Shown here one piece after another: positions 27,570 through 36,868 of a stretch of DNA of 64,000 bases. Positions within the stretch are counted from its first letter, which is position 1. Each line of letters opens with the position of its first letter. The notes under the pieces were generated by a model. That model was not told the DNA's origin. It was given only the letters and a program-made list of their open reading frames with translations, and did not search any database. Made by a program: the position numbers and the translations under genes. Location of the stretch: contig JAWUYA010000065.1 in assembly GCA_034111045.1 (NCBI GenBank), positions 25,813 through 89,812 on the forward strand, written 5' to 3'. The DNA comes from JALJPB01 sp034111045 (GTDB lineage Bacteria > Pseudomonadota > Gammaproteobacteria > Enterobacterales > Alteromonadaceae).

Positions 27570-28402
27570 AACAACCTCATTTAATTTAAAAAAGCAATAT
27601 CGGTTATTCCATTAACAATTGTAGTTATTCCTTTATTCATCATTATTACATTATTTATTATCTATTATCTATTATTACATTATTTATTGTTTATTGTTTA
27701 TTGTTTATTGTTTATTTTTTATTTTTACTTACTACTGCCCCATTAAATTTACTATCTACATAGCTTCACTAGCGTCATTGCAAAAAAAGTTCAGATGATA
27801 AATGACTACTAATAAGTGATTTTTACAAAACATGATGCTTTGACTTGCTCATTCTTTCTTTTTAATAAGGTCTGCAGTAAACATTATTTTCTCCGTTGAT
27901 TTGCTTTTATCGGTCATTTTAGTTAACTAAATTCGTAATATAACATAGCCTAATAACTTCATATCTATTGGTTAATAACGCTTTTAATATCACGACAAAT
28001 ATAAAGATTATGATTAAGCCGGTCATTGATTATCGCCCGATTAAACCTTCAAGAGGAGCGTTTGTCGGTGAATTTATCTGCTAAATAAAGAATCAATCAC
28101 TATCAAGCTCCTTTGCCAAAACTCTAGTTTATGATTAATGCATTCAGGACTTTCTCACAACAACTCCCTTACTTTACCATATGGTAATCAACCCATTTAT
28201 AGATCAGATTTTTGTAGCGTATTACTTTTTTAATAAGCAGTTTTATGCCCTGTGGGAATGGCGAAATTCACGCCGACTTGCAAACGTCAATCGTTAAGTC
28301 CGATATACCTCACCACGTTGGTCAGTAAGTGACAAAACACCTGTTGCTTTGAAATTTTTCGGGTGGGGGTAGCCCTCATCAACGAGTGTGGGGCTAGATT
28401 TA
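27570..28402 (-). promoter_or_regulatory. Long intergenic region upstream of the pilin genes mshB-P
   Basis: About 830 bases separate mshF from mshB in an otherwise tightly packed locus. No gene is supported. It holds the heptamer repeat (27684-27711), a perfect 14-base palindrome TTACCATATGGTAA (28174-28187), and a less AT-rich stretch at about 28230-28400 directly after mshF. It should contain the promoter of the pilin operon; I could not fix its position. Confidence 0.5.
27642..27718. repeat. AT-rich tandem repeat upstream of mshB (TTATTGT heptamers)
   Basis: Four perfect TTATTGT units fill 27684-27711, with partial units on both sides. Just before it an 18-base direct repeat (ATTATTACATTATTTATT) occurs at 27642 and again at 27671, with two TTATCTA units in between. 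On the - strand the block lies about 75-150 bases ahead of the mshB start. Such simple repeats expand and contract by slippage. Confidence 0.85.
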
Positions 28403-28900
28403 CTATTTGTCGATAGTGTATTGAGTGACTTGCCCGGTTGCGCTTCGGTATTCAAAATATTGGCCGCTGTTAATCCCATATCGGCAAACATGACCTTGTT
28501 GCTCAACATCTGTTTTTAGCTGAACAGCTGATACTGGTGACTTCATAAACTCCATTGGCATATCAACAGCTAACTGCCAAATTTTATCGCAGACTAAGAT
28601 CTTATCTTCAACATCTAACCATCCCCACTGGTTGACCGACATGAGTAATTTTTGTTCCTTACCCATGACCGACAACCTCACCTTTTTAGGCTTTCTATCC
28701 ATAAGCCATTGGCTACGTATCACATTAACTTGACTAAAAAAAACATTGGCTATTCGATTAAAACCCGCTTCACTAATGTGTTCTTTTTGTGTCATAAAAT
28801 GTGAGATAAACGTTATCATTAATAAAAAAAGAAACACGATCACAATAATCAATTCTACTATTGCTTTTCCACGTTTTTCAATTCTTAAGTCTATCGACAT
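28403..28900 (-). CDS. mshF: MSHA biogenesis protein MshF
   Basis: Poorly conserved MSHA component of unknown role. It has one N-terminal hydrophobic helix (about residues 13-32, ELIIVIVFLFLLMITF) and a 130-residue periplasmic part with QVNVIRSQWLMDRKP and a late cysteine. It starts seven bases after mshG and closes the assembly operon. The identity comes mainly from position between mshG and mshB, supported by the QWL-type segment. Confidence 0.8.
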   Translation of the reverse strand: MSIDLRIEKRGKAIVELIIVIVFLFLLMITFISHFMTQKEHISEAGFNRIANVFFSQVNVIRSQWLMDRKPKKVRLSVMGKEQKLLMSVNQWGWLDVEDKILVCDKIWQLAVDMPMEFMKSPVSAVQLKTDVEQQGHVCRYGINSGQYFEYRSATGQVTQYTIDK

Positions 28901-28907
28901 ACTAAGC

Positions 28908-30131
28908 CTACTTACCTTGCATCACTGACGCCATATCCCACATTGGTGTGAATATACCTAAAGCTAAAACCAACACCATGCCAGCCACTACCATCAATAA
29001 CAAAGGCTCAATTCTGGCCGTTAGTCGGGATAAATCATAATCAACTTCACGTTCATAGTAATCTCCCACTTCTTCAAGCAGTTCATCAACTTTGCCAGAC
29101 TCTTCACCAACGGCAACCATTTGCAACACCAGGGGTGTAAATAATTGGCTGTTAACAGACGTTCTCAATAAACTTTCGCCGCTTTCAATACTGGTCCTCA
29201 TGGTTATTATTTTGTCACGCATATAAACATTATCTACAGCATCAGCGACTAAACTCAGTCCTGATGTCATTGGCAACCCCGCTTTAAGGACAATGGCCAA
29301 ACTATGGGTAAAACGAGATAATATCGCTCGTTCAATAACGCTACCCAAAATAGGTAATTGTAACTTTACTCGGTCCCAACGATACATACCCGCCTGGGTT
29401 TTTAAATAAGCACGTACACCAATTACTGATGCAAAACTGGCAACAATAATATACGGCCAATAATTAATAAAAAAGTTGGAGCTATTAATTAATAGGGTCG
29501 TTGTAAAGGGTAAGTCAGCGCCCAATTTTGCAAACATTTTAGCAAACGTCGGGATTACAAAGATATTCAAAATTATAATGGCTGCAATTAGCGCAGCAAG
29601 CACAAAACTAGGATAACGCATCGCTGCTTTTATGCGTTTTCGCGTTTCTTGTTCACGTGTAAAATAGGTGGCTAATTTAAGAAATGAGTTATCTAATTGA
29701 CCCGTACTTTCACCCACATGAATAATAGAAACGAAAAGTGGTCCGAATACTTTAGGGTGTTGATTTAACGCTGAAGAAAGTCCATAACCACCTTCTAGTT
29801 GAGAAGCAACCTCGGAGAGTGCTTGCTTTATTTTCTCACAAGCGCTTGACTCGGCTAACCCGTTAATAGCCCTTAAAATCGGTACTCCGGCGCGCATCAA
29901 AGCGTACATTTGACGACAAAGAATAATCAAATCGTCAAGTTTTACCGCATCTAAACCGAGTAAATTTGAAATATTGATGTTATTACTGGAGCCTTTTGTC
30001 TCTGCTAGCTTTATAACAATGATCTGTTGTTTGGCTAGTTGTTGCAGAGCAGCGTCGACATTAGTACTCTCAAGCCTACCTGCAACTTGATTTCCACTGG
30101 CATTTCTACCTTGGTATTTAAAGGCTGGCAT
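28908..30131 (-). CDS. mshG: MSHA inner-membrane platform protein MshG
   Basis: PilC/GspF-family polytopic protein forming the assembly platform of the pilus. Two GspF domains (about residues 65-190 and 270-390) contain the hallmarks RQMYALMRAGVPI, SSALNQHPKVFGPLFVSIIHVGESTGQL and VGEESGKVDELL. Three transmembrane helices are seen near 170, 215 and 375. The 407 residues are typical. It is five bases downstream of mshE. Confidence 0.95.
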   Translation of the reverse strand: MPAFKYQGRNASGNQVAGRLESTNVDAALQQLAKQQIIVIKLAETKGSSNNINISNLLGLDAVKLDDLIILCRQMYALMRAGVPILRAINGLAESSACEKIKQALSEVASQLEGGYGLSSALNQHPKVFGPLFVSIIHVGESTGQLDNSFLKLATYFTREQETRKRIKAAMRYPSFVLAALIAAIIILNIFVIPTFAKMFAKLGADLPFTTTLLINSSNFFINYWPYIIVASFASVIGVRAYLKTQAGMYRWDRVKLQLPILGSVIERAILSRFTHSLAIVLKAGLPMTSGLSLVADAVDNVYMRDKIITMRTSIESGESLLRTSVNSQLFTPLVLQMVAVGEESGKVDELLEEVGDYYEREVDYDLSRLTARIEPLLLMVVAGMVLVLALGIFTPMWDMASVMQGK

Positions 30132-30136
30132 AATAG

Positions 30137-31867
30137 TTAACTTTGTCCATGACTATCGGAGAAATCTTCAGTTTCAACTAAACGATGTACTTCCTCAACA
30201 GTAGTCACTCCACTTTTTGCATAATCAAAAGCGGCATGAGCTAGGGGTTTAAAGCCTGGATGAGCTCTTGCATGTTTGGTAAAGCCTTCAGTATCATCCC
30301 GTTTTAATGCGGCAATCATAGATTCATTCATTTCTAACAGCTCAAATACCCCCATTCGACCTCGGTAACCAGTATATTGACAAGATTGACAGCCTTTACC
30401 TTGCTTAAAATTAATATGATCCATATTGTGGCCGACAAGATGGGCCAGCCACAATTTATCTTGTGCGTTTGGCCGATAGTCAATTACACAATGAACGCAT
30501 ATTCTGCGGATTAAGCGCTGAGCAATAATGGCTCTTAATGAACTCCCTACTAAGAACCCTGCGGCACCCATTTCAAGTAAACGCAATGCAGAGGTGATGG
30601 CATCATTGGTATGCAATGTAGATAACACTAAGTGACCGGTTAATGCACCTCGCAAACCTATTTCAACGGTTTCGTGATCCCGCATTTCGCCTATCATAAG
30701 AATATCAGGGTCTTGACGTAGTGCCGTTCGTAATACACTAGAGAAGGTTAAATCAATTTTATTATTAACTTGTACTTGGTTAATGCGGGGTATGCGATAC
30801 TCTACAGGGTCTTCAACAGTAATAATTTTGTTACTAGCTTTGTTCAACTCACTCAAAGCAGCATAAAGCGTAGTGGTTTTACCGCTTCCCGTAGGCCCTG
30901 TAACCAACACCATACCATGGGGTCGATTAATTTGATGACGTATGCGCTTCATTAGTTCTTCTGGCATCCCTGTTTCATCAAAAGATAACACCCCAGCGGA
31001 TTGATCTAATAAACGCATAACGACTGACTCGCCATACTGTAGAGGCATAGTCGACATCCGCACATCTATGTTGTGACCTTTAATTATCAAATTAAAACGG
31101 CCATCTTGAGGTAAGCGCTTTTCAGATATGTCTAAGCCTGCCATCAACTTCAAGCGCAATGTCATCGCAGATGCTATGGTGTTTTCTTTTAAAATCGTCT
31201 CTTGTAGAATCCCATCAATACGCTGTCGAATACGTAATTGATTTACATCGGGTTCTATATGAATATCTGATGCGCGCATTTGTATCGCATCTTCAAATAC
31301 AGACTGCAATAATTTACCCACGGTGGCATCGCCACCTTCATCCATGAAGGTTGTATTTAATTGAAAATCACTGCCCTCTGCATATTCTTCTTCTAGTTGA
31401 CTGGCAAAAGATTCAATATCAGCGGTACGACGATATAATCCATCAAAAGCGCCATACAATTGTGATTCCATCACCACGGCAAGTTTAATTTTTTTAGGAG
31501 ATAGCATCACTTCCAGTTGGTCTAAGCCATTTAAATCCGCAGGGTCGCTCATACCAATTAATACAGTATCACCTTGGTCTTCAATAACTAAGGCGTGAAG
31601 ACGACGGGCATGAACCTCAGGCAACAAACTGGCAATTTCAAGGGGAATACGTACTTGGCTAATATCTAAAAAGGGGACATCAAGTTGTCGAGCTAAAAAT
31701 TCTAATAATTGTTTTTCTTTAATGTAGCCTAATTCAATCAGGGCATTGCCGATCTTTCGACCTTTGACTTTTTGACTATTAAGTGCATCCATTAATTGTT
31801 CGTTACTGATAATATGCTCATGAACCAATAAATCGCCAAGGCGCATTTTTAATTTTGGTGCAGCCAT
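30137..31867 (-). CDS. mshE: MSHA extension ATPase MshE
   Basis: PilB/GspE-type hexameric ATPase that drives pilin polymerisation. The N-terminus holds two tandem MshEN motifs, RLGDLLVHEHIISNEQLMDA from residue 9 and KIGNALIELGYIKEKQLL from 39. This domain is established to bind cyclic di-GMP in V. cholerae MshE, so pilus extension is probably c-di-GMP gated. The ATPase part has Walker A GPTGSGKTTT, an Asp box, GEMRDHET Walker B region and the His box. A C-terminal four-cysteine zinc site (CVHC ... CQSC) is present. The 576 residues are full length. Confidence 0.96.
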   Translation of the reverse strand: MAAPKLKMRLGDLLVHEHIISNEQLMDALNSQKVKGRKIGNALIELGYIKEKQLLEFLARQLDVPFLDISQVRIPLEIASLLPEVHARRLHALVIEDQGDTVLIGMSDPADLNGLDQLEVMLSPKKIKLAVVMESQLYGAFDGLYRRTADIESFASQLEEEYAEGSDFQLNTTFMDEGGDATVGKLLQSVFEDAIQMRASDIHIEPDVNQLRIRQRIDGILQETILKENTIASAMTLRLKLMAGLDISEKRLPQDGRFNLIIKGHNIDVRMSTMPLQYGESVVMRLLDQSAGVLSFDETGMPEELMKRIRHQINRPHGMVLVTGPTGSGKTTTLYAALSELNKASNKIITVEDPVEYRIPRINQVQVNNKIDLTFSSVLRTALRQDPDILMIGEMRDHETVEIGLRGALTGHLVLSTLHTNDAITSALRLLEMGAAGFLVGSSLRAIIAQRLIRRICVHCVIDYRPNAQDKLWLAHLVGHNMDHINFKQGKGCQSCQYTGYRGRMGVFELLEMNESMIAALKRDDTEGFTKHARAHPGFKPLAHAAFDYAKSGVTTVEEVHRLVETEDFSDSHGQS

Positions 31868-31869
31868 TA

Positions 31870-32955
31870 TTATTCTCCTAATTCCACTAGACGCTGACTG
31901 ACAAATTGTCTGGTACTATTTGATAAATCTTGTTTACTTAATGCCTGATAATAGGCTTGTTTAGCCAATTTAAACTGACTCTCACTATCATAAGCAATAC
32001 CCAACCCCAACCACCAACGCCCTAGGTTTGCTTGTAGCTGTGTTAATCGGAGATAGGCTTTAATGGCAAATTGATATTGTTGGCTCGCTTGCGCTTGATT
32101 CGCTAACAAAGAGTGATATTGAATGTCATTAATGGCACTAAGTTCGGGATGAGCTTGTAACACTTCAAAAGCGGCTAAATTTTGTTGAAGTTTACTATGT
32201 ATTTGTGCTTTTAAAAGGCGAAGTTCACTGTCATTGATATCAAGATGAATGCCTTGGGATAATAAATTCAAGGCTGCCTGGTAAGATTGACGGCCAAACC
32301 ACAGCGCAGCCAACTGCTTTCGTGCATATTTATTGTTTGGTGAGATCAGTAATACCTCTTCAAATAATTGCTCCGCCTTGGTGATATTATTATTGGCAAC
32401 AGCCTCTTTCGCTCTATTTATTTTTTGTTTAGTTAACGTCTCAGGGGTTAGCTGCTTACGTGTGATCACCATACTCGATTGTTTGATTATTTGAGTCTTT
32501 GGCATAGTAGTGGCAAGTTTTTGTGCCGTTACAGATGAATCGATCTGTAACGGCTTATTGACAACGGCTTTATCTGCAAACTGATTGTCAGCCTGGCTTA
32601 CGGAAACGTTATCAGCAAGCGTTTCAGCTTTTGGGGCATTGGTGATCACCCTCTTTTTACTAAGGATAGTTTGAGTACTGATTTCCTTTGGTATCGTCGC
32701 TGATTTCAAAATAGACTGAGGTAAGCTGTCAACGTTAGTGCCTTTCTCTGACGCACTAGCTAACCGTTCATTTTCACTATATAAATAAAACATATACACA
32801 GCAGATAAAGTAATGACTACAGTGACAATAATCATTAATAGACTTTGATAAGGTGATTTTTTTGCATTCACAGCTATGGAAGTGGCCACATTATCACTAT
32901 GTGTCTCCCCTTGGCGTTGTTCTAAATCTTTTAACATTTGATTGATAACGCTCAA
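31870..32955 (-). CDS. mshN: MSHA biogenesis TPR protein MshN
   Basis: Bitopic protein with the MSVINQMLKDLEQRQ opening typical of MshN, one transmembrane helix (about residues 36-58), a disordered linker with many Ser and Thr (about 60-165), and C-terminal tetratricopeptide repeats (about 175-350). It overlaps mshM by four bases and mshE follows by two. The exact role is unclear, probably scaffolding of the assembly complex in the periplasm. Confidence 0.9.
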   Translation of the reverse strand: MSVINQMLKDLEQRQGETHSDNVATSIAVNAKKSPYQSLLMIIVTVVITLSAVYMFYLYSENERLASASEKGTNVDSLPQSILKSATIPKEISTQTILSKKRVITNAPKAETLADNVSVSQADNQFADKAVVNKPLQIDSSVTAQKLATTMPKTQIIKQSSMVITRKQLTPETLTKQKINRAKEAVANNNITKAEQLFEEVLLISPNNKYARKQLAALWFGRQSYQAALNLLSQGIHLDINDSELRLLKAQIHSKLQQNLAAFEVLQAHPELSAINDIQYHSLLANQAQASQQYQFAIKAYLRLTQLQANLGRWWLGLGIAYDSESQFKLAKQAYYQALSKQDLSNSTRQFVSQRLVELGE

Positions 32956-33893
32956 TCTATTTCTCCATTAAAATAGTCTGTAGCTAAATAATCCACACCT
33001 AAATAAATAATGATCACTAGTAGTACTAAGCTCACGGCAGACATAGTTCTCACCTTTGATTTTAAGGTTAACGACCAAGACCCTTTGGTCTCTTCAGTAT
33101 CATTTATTGCTGCTTTTAAGTGACAATGAGTGATTTTATATTGTCCCTGGCCATAGGCAAGCATCAATATTTTATGGCATAAAACATTGACCAAACGTGG
33201 AATACCTTTACTCGCTTTGGCTAACTTTTTAGTGATAAAGGGTGAAAATAGAGTTTCTCCTTGGTAACCTGCTATTTGTAACCTGTGATTTATATAGTAA
33301 TGAATTTCGTCAACCGTTAACGCTCTCAATTGATATGAAAAAGTAATCCTCTGCCTTAACTGACGAAATTTCTGCTCACTGAGCGTTTGATCAAGCTCAG
33401 GCTGAGCAAATAACACCACTTGTAGTAATTTTCGTGTTTCAGTTTCTAAATTTGTGAATAGTCTCAAAGCTTCTAAGCTTTCAACAGGAAGAGCCTGCGC
33501 CTCATCTAAAATCAAAACCACTGAATGCCCTTTACCATGCAAAGCCAATAGCCGCTCTTGTATACGTTGGGTTAATAGCTGTGTAGACATAGATTGTGCT
33601 TTTTTAACATCTAACTCTACCGCTACCGCTCTGCGCAATTCATCAGGTTTTAAATAAGGGTTAGGGATATACGCTGTAACAAAATGTGCTGGAATATCAT
33701 TTAATAATTTACGGCATAAGAGTGTTTTACCCGTACCGACTTCACCCACAACTTTTATAAATCCTTCGCCAGTTTTTAAGGCGGTTAACAAAACGTCCAA
33801 CGCCTCTTTATGTGACTCTAACCCTAAATAAAATTGGGTATTTGGCGTTAAGGTGAAAGGTAACTCCCTTAAGCCAAAATGATACAAGTACAT
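32952..33893 (-). CDS. mshM: MSHA ATPase MshM (ExeA-like)
   Basis: AAA+ ATPase of the ExeA/GspA type. Walker A GEVGTGKT is at residues 50-57 and Walker B VLILDEAQAL near 125-135, with YLYHFGLRELPFTLTPNTQFY as the canonical start. A C-terminal hydrophobic helix (about 282-302) anchors it. ExeA relatives help secretins pass or assemble in the peptidoglycan layer, so MshM probably aids MshL; it follows mshL by 70 bases. Confidence 0.93.
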   Translation of the reverse strand: MYLYHFGLRELPFTLTPNTQFYLGLESHKEALDVLLTALKTGEGFIKVVGEVGTGKTLLCRKLLNDIPAHFVTAYIPNPYLKPDELRRAVAVELDVKKAQSMSTQLLTQRIQERLLALHGKGHSVVLILDEAQALPVESLEALRLFTNLETETRKLLQVVLFAQPELDQTLSEQKFRQLRQRITFSYQLRALTVDEIHYYINHRLQIAGYQGETLFSPFITKKLAKASKGIPRLVNVLCHKILMLAYGQGQYKITHCHLKAAINDTEETKGSWSLTLKSKVRTMSAVSLVLLVIIIYLGVDYLATDYFNGEID

Positions 33894-33963
33894 ATAATTA
33901 ACACCTGATTTTATTTACTAAATTGGTCGCTAATTTAGTATGAATAGTGGTTTTATTTCACTT

Positions 33964-35628
33964 TTATTTTTTCTCAAAAATATCATCTTCTGGGAACCAT
34001 TCTTTGAGAAGTAAACGGGCATCTTGTAACTGATTTTTCCAAGTATCTTGGCCAACCACAATCGGCTTCAACATGATCACTAACTCTGTTTTACGTTTTT
34101 TTTGGTTTTTACTTTTAAATAATTCACCCAAAAATGGAATATCTCCAAGGAAGGGGGTTTTTGATTCTACTTCAACATTGCGTGTTTCGATTAGACCTCC
34201 AATAACAACAATTTCACCAGATTGGGCTTTAATGATGGTATCAGACTCGCGCACACTACTTTGTGCCAACGGTAAAATAATTTCTTCATTGCCGAGTTGA
34301 ATTACTTTATTTTGCTCGTCAGTTACAGTAACCGATGGGTGAACATGAAGAATGACCGAACCAGAGGAATCAATTTGCGGGGTAACATCTAAAGCAATAC
34401 CGGAGAAAAATGGCGTTAACTGAATTTCAGGTGTGGTAGTTGTCGATGTCCCTGTGGTGGTGGTACTTGCCACTTCGGTAACAAAATATTCATCTTCTCC
34501 TACTTTAATCACCGCCTTTTGGTTATTAGTAACAGTAATTCTAGGACTGGAGAGTACTTGCACATTGCCTTGTGTTTCAAGTAATTCAATGACACCACTA
34601 AAGTCTTGATTTTGAAGACCAATAGTGGTCGTGCCTCCGGCTAAAGCTGAGATAGCATTGCCCGCTATATTACCCGCAGTAGAGAAAGAAAGATCTGTAC
34701 TACCAATACTTCCTAATACCTGATCCCATTTCACTCCTTGCTGGTAATCATCATTGAGCGTAACTTCCATTATTTTCGCTTCGATGATGACCTGGCGCCT
34801 AAGATGAGTTTGAGTATCATTAACAAATTTTTTCACTGCTTTAATTTCTTGCGGTAATGCTCGTACCGTCACTAAACCCGCCTGAGGTGAAACAATCACT
34901 CGTCGACCATTTTCTCTACCAATGAGTGCTTCTAATGTCTTTTCTAACTCTTGCCAAAAATCTGATTCATTTTCTGTTTGAATATTAATACCACTACTCA
35001 TATTTTGAGAATTCTGGCTATTTGAACTATTTGAGCGGTTGTTATTACTGTTATTACTGCCTCCGCTACTGCCATTATTGGTATCTTTTTCTGATACGCC
35101 ACCGGAATTTATAGTGGTGGTGGATTGACCAAAACGTTTGATAAATAAGTAATTCAGAGAGATGGTTTCGGTGCGCATGCCAGCTGGATAAACTTGAATA
35201 ACTTTGTTGTGCCGACTAATTTGATAACCATAAAGCTCTTCAATCACATTAAGTGCTTCATCAATAGTCACTTCTTTTAAATTTAATGTAATTTCGCCAC
35301 TGACATCTGGGTGCACAGCTATACTATAGGGTGAGTCTTCAACAATAGCAGCAAAAAAACTTTTAGCTGCTACATTATTAGCCGTAATCTCTAAACGTTT
35401 TTCAGACAACAAACCTTGTTTTGCTTGTGCAAAATTTTGCTGCATTAACTCTTGCTGTATATCAACAGGTACATAAGATAAAGCTGTTGGTGCTTGTAAT
35501 TGCTCTGTTTCAAAGATTGCTTGATCCAATGATTTTTTCATAAAATCAGCTGGTTTTGGTGCAGATTGACAACCTATAAGAACTAATAAGCAAAAACTAA
35601 GAGCCAGGCTAACTTTTATTTGTTTCAT
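33964..35628 (-). CDS. mshL: MSHA outer-membrane secretin MshL
   Basis: Secretin ring through which the pilus crosses the outer membrane. It is a lipoprotein: the lipobox LIGC places the lipidated cysteine at C20. An STN domain (about 75-140) and an N1-like domain are followed by the secretin core (about 330-540) with VQVLSSPRITVTNNQKAVIKVG and GEIVVIGGLI. A Ser/Asn-rich low-complexity stretch sits near residues 178-220, between the N-domains. The 554 residues fit. The terminal EDDIFEKK is polar. Confidence 0.95.
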   Translation of the reverse strand: MKQIKVSLALSFCLLVLIGCQSAPKPADFMKKSLDQAIFETEQLQAPTALSYVPVDIQQELMQQNFAQAKQGLLSEKRLEITANNVAAKSFFAAIVEDSPYSIAVHPDVSGEITLNLKEVTIDEALNVIEELYGYQISRHNKVIQVYPAGMRTETISLNYLFIKRFGQSTTTINSGGVSEKDTNNGSSGGSNNSNNNRSNSSNSQNSQNMSSGINIQTENESDFWQELEKTLEALIGRENGRRVIVSPQAGLVTVRALPQEIKAVKKFVNDTQTHLRRQVIIEAKIMEVTLNDDYQQGVKWDQVLGSIGSTDLSFSTAGNIAGNAISALAGGTTTIGLQNQDFSGVIELLETQGNVQVLSSPRITVTNNQKAVIKVGEDEYFVTEVASTTTTGTSTTTTPEIQLTPFFSGIALDVTPQIDSSGSVILHVHPSVTVTDEQNKVIQLGNEEIILPLAQSSVRESDTIIKAQSGEIVVIGGLIETRNVEVESKTPFLGDIPFLGELFKSKNQKKRKTELVIMLKPIVVGQDTWKNQLQDARLLLKEWFPEDDIFEKK

Positions 35629-35722
35629 TTAATATTTACCACTTATTGCTACTTTATATCTATAACCATCATAACTCTAGGCATTATGAATACTCATAGA
35701 TGTATATTTATTTGATTTTTAG

Positions 35723-36091
35723 TTATTTTTTTACTATCGATGAAAATATTGATAGTTTGAGCCGTTTATCTGATGAACGTAAAACCACACTATCATCATT
35801 TACTGCCACTAAGCGATACTCGCCAATATAATCATTTACCTGTAATACCATGCCATTAATAATAGCGGTATGGGTTTTCTCCCCATAACTTCCATGAAAA
35901 ATACTTTGTAAAACTAAGTTTTTAGCCACTTTTACTACCTTAGACTGCTTTGAGCCAAAGAGTGGTTTAGTTGGATCTACTCCTGTTAGGTTAGATGTAG
36001 CACCATAACTTGGTAAAACAGCAAGTATAAGTAATATACTGCCAATAATTATCCGCTGACTTTTAACTAAGTTAACCACTATTAAATTCAC
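35723..36091 (-). CDS. mshK: MSHA biogenesis protein MshK
   Basis: Small periplasmic PilP-like protein of 122 residues with an N-terminal signal or anchor helix (about 12-30). The segment GVDPTKPLFGS precedes an OB-like domain with LQSIFHGSYGEKTHTAIINGM, matching the short MshK family and its RIAIINGK-type core. It likely links the inner-membrane MshI/MshJ proteins to secretin MshL, as PilP does for PilQ. The gaps to mshJ and mshL are 43 and 94 bases. Confidence 0.87.
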   Translation of the reverse strand: MNLIVVNLVKSQRIIIGSILLILAVLPSYGATSNLTGVDPTKPLFGSKQSKVVKVAKNLVLQSIFHGSYGEKTHTAIINGMVLQVNDYIGEYRLVAVNDDSVVLRSSDKRLKLSIFSSIVKK

Positions 36092-36134
36092 CTTTTAATA
36101 CCCACTTCATACTAATAACTTTCACATCAATAAA

Positions 36135-36866
36135 CTACACACCAATAAACTCAGGATCCGTACTTAAGCTATAGATTTCTACTTCTAACTCACTCATTGG
36201 GTATTCAAGTAATTGGTAATGAAATCTTTGCCAAAAGAATGTCCATGACAAATCTTCTAACTGTGATAAATAATCCCTTAATTGAAAATATCGTCCTGTT
36301 AGTTTTAATCTAATACTATGGCGATAAAGACCTAACGAAACAGAGTCATTGAGATCAGGTGTGATTAATGCCTTGCTCTGATCATCAATTTTAGCTTTAT
36401 CTTTTGCTTCAGTTGGCTCATCATCAACTGTATTGGTTAATAATATAGGCTCTACCGGCATGACTTCAAAAGACACAAGCTTCACGCCTTGTTGTAAGTT
36501 TAATAGCGCTAATAAAGCATGACGCATTTGAATAGGATCAATTAAATCAGATGTTAGTTTGAATAAGTTTTCATCGACATTGAGTAATTTTTTCTCATAG
36601 TGGTCAATTTGCTGTTTGATGGCAATGTTAGGATCGTTTAATAACGCTTTATCTAACAATACAATTGAGCTAGCCGTTTTTTTGTTAGCCGCGGAAAGTT
36701 GAATGATCTTGGTGTTTTGTGTTTGTACCAAGGCTAAATTGTCTTCGACAAAACCAGTAAATATCACCATAAAAGAAACGATAATACCGATTATCAATAC
36801 CAGGTATTGTTCACGGATGGTTAACGTTAAGTATTTCTCTGAGTATGCTTGCCATTGCTCATGCAT
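36135..36866 (-). CDS. mshJ: MSHA biogenesis protein MshJ
   Basis: PilO-like bitopic inner-membrane protein of 243 residues. One helix at about 22-40 is followed by a coiled coil (about 45-105) and a C-terminal ferredoxin-like domain with the line YRHSIRLKLTGRYFQLRDYLSQLEDL broken over the family pattern. An acidic, lysine-rich insertion (near 145-170) is peculiar but plausible. It lies two bases downstream of the PilN-like gene. Confidence 0.9.
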   Translation of the reverse strand: MHEQWQAYSEKYLTLTIREQYLVLIIGIIVSFMVIFTGFVEDNLALVQTQNTKIIQLSAANKKTASSIVLLDKALLNDPNIAIKQQIDHYEKKLLNVDENLFKLTSDLIDPIQMRHALLALLNLQQGVKLVSFEVMPVEPILLTNTVDDEPTEAKDKAKIDDQSKALITPDLNDSVSLGLYRHSIRLKLTGRYFQLRDYLSQLEDLSWTFFWQRFHYQLLEYPMSELEVEIYSLSTDPEFIGV

Positions 36867-36868
36867 TA

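Noticed and set aside
28294..28509. 71-codon - strand frame overlapping the end of mshF
   Set aside because: Half of it is a shadow of mshF in another frame; the rest has no recognisable family, so I kept it only as a compositional note.
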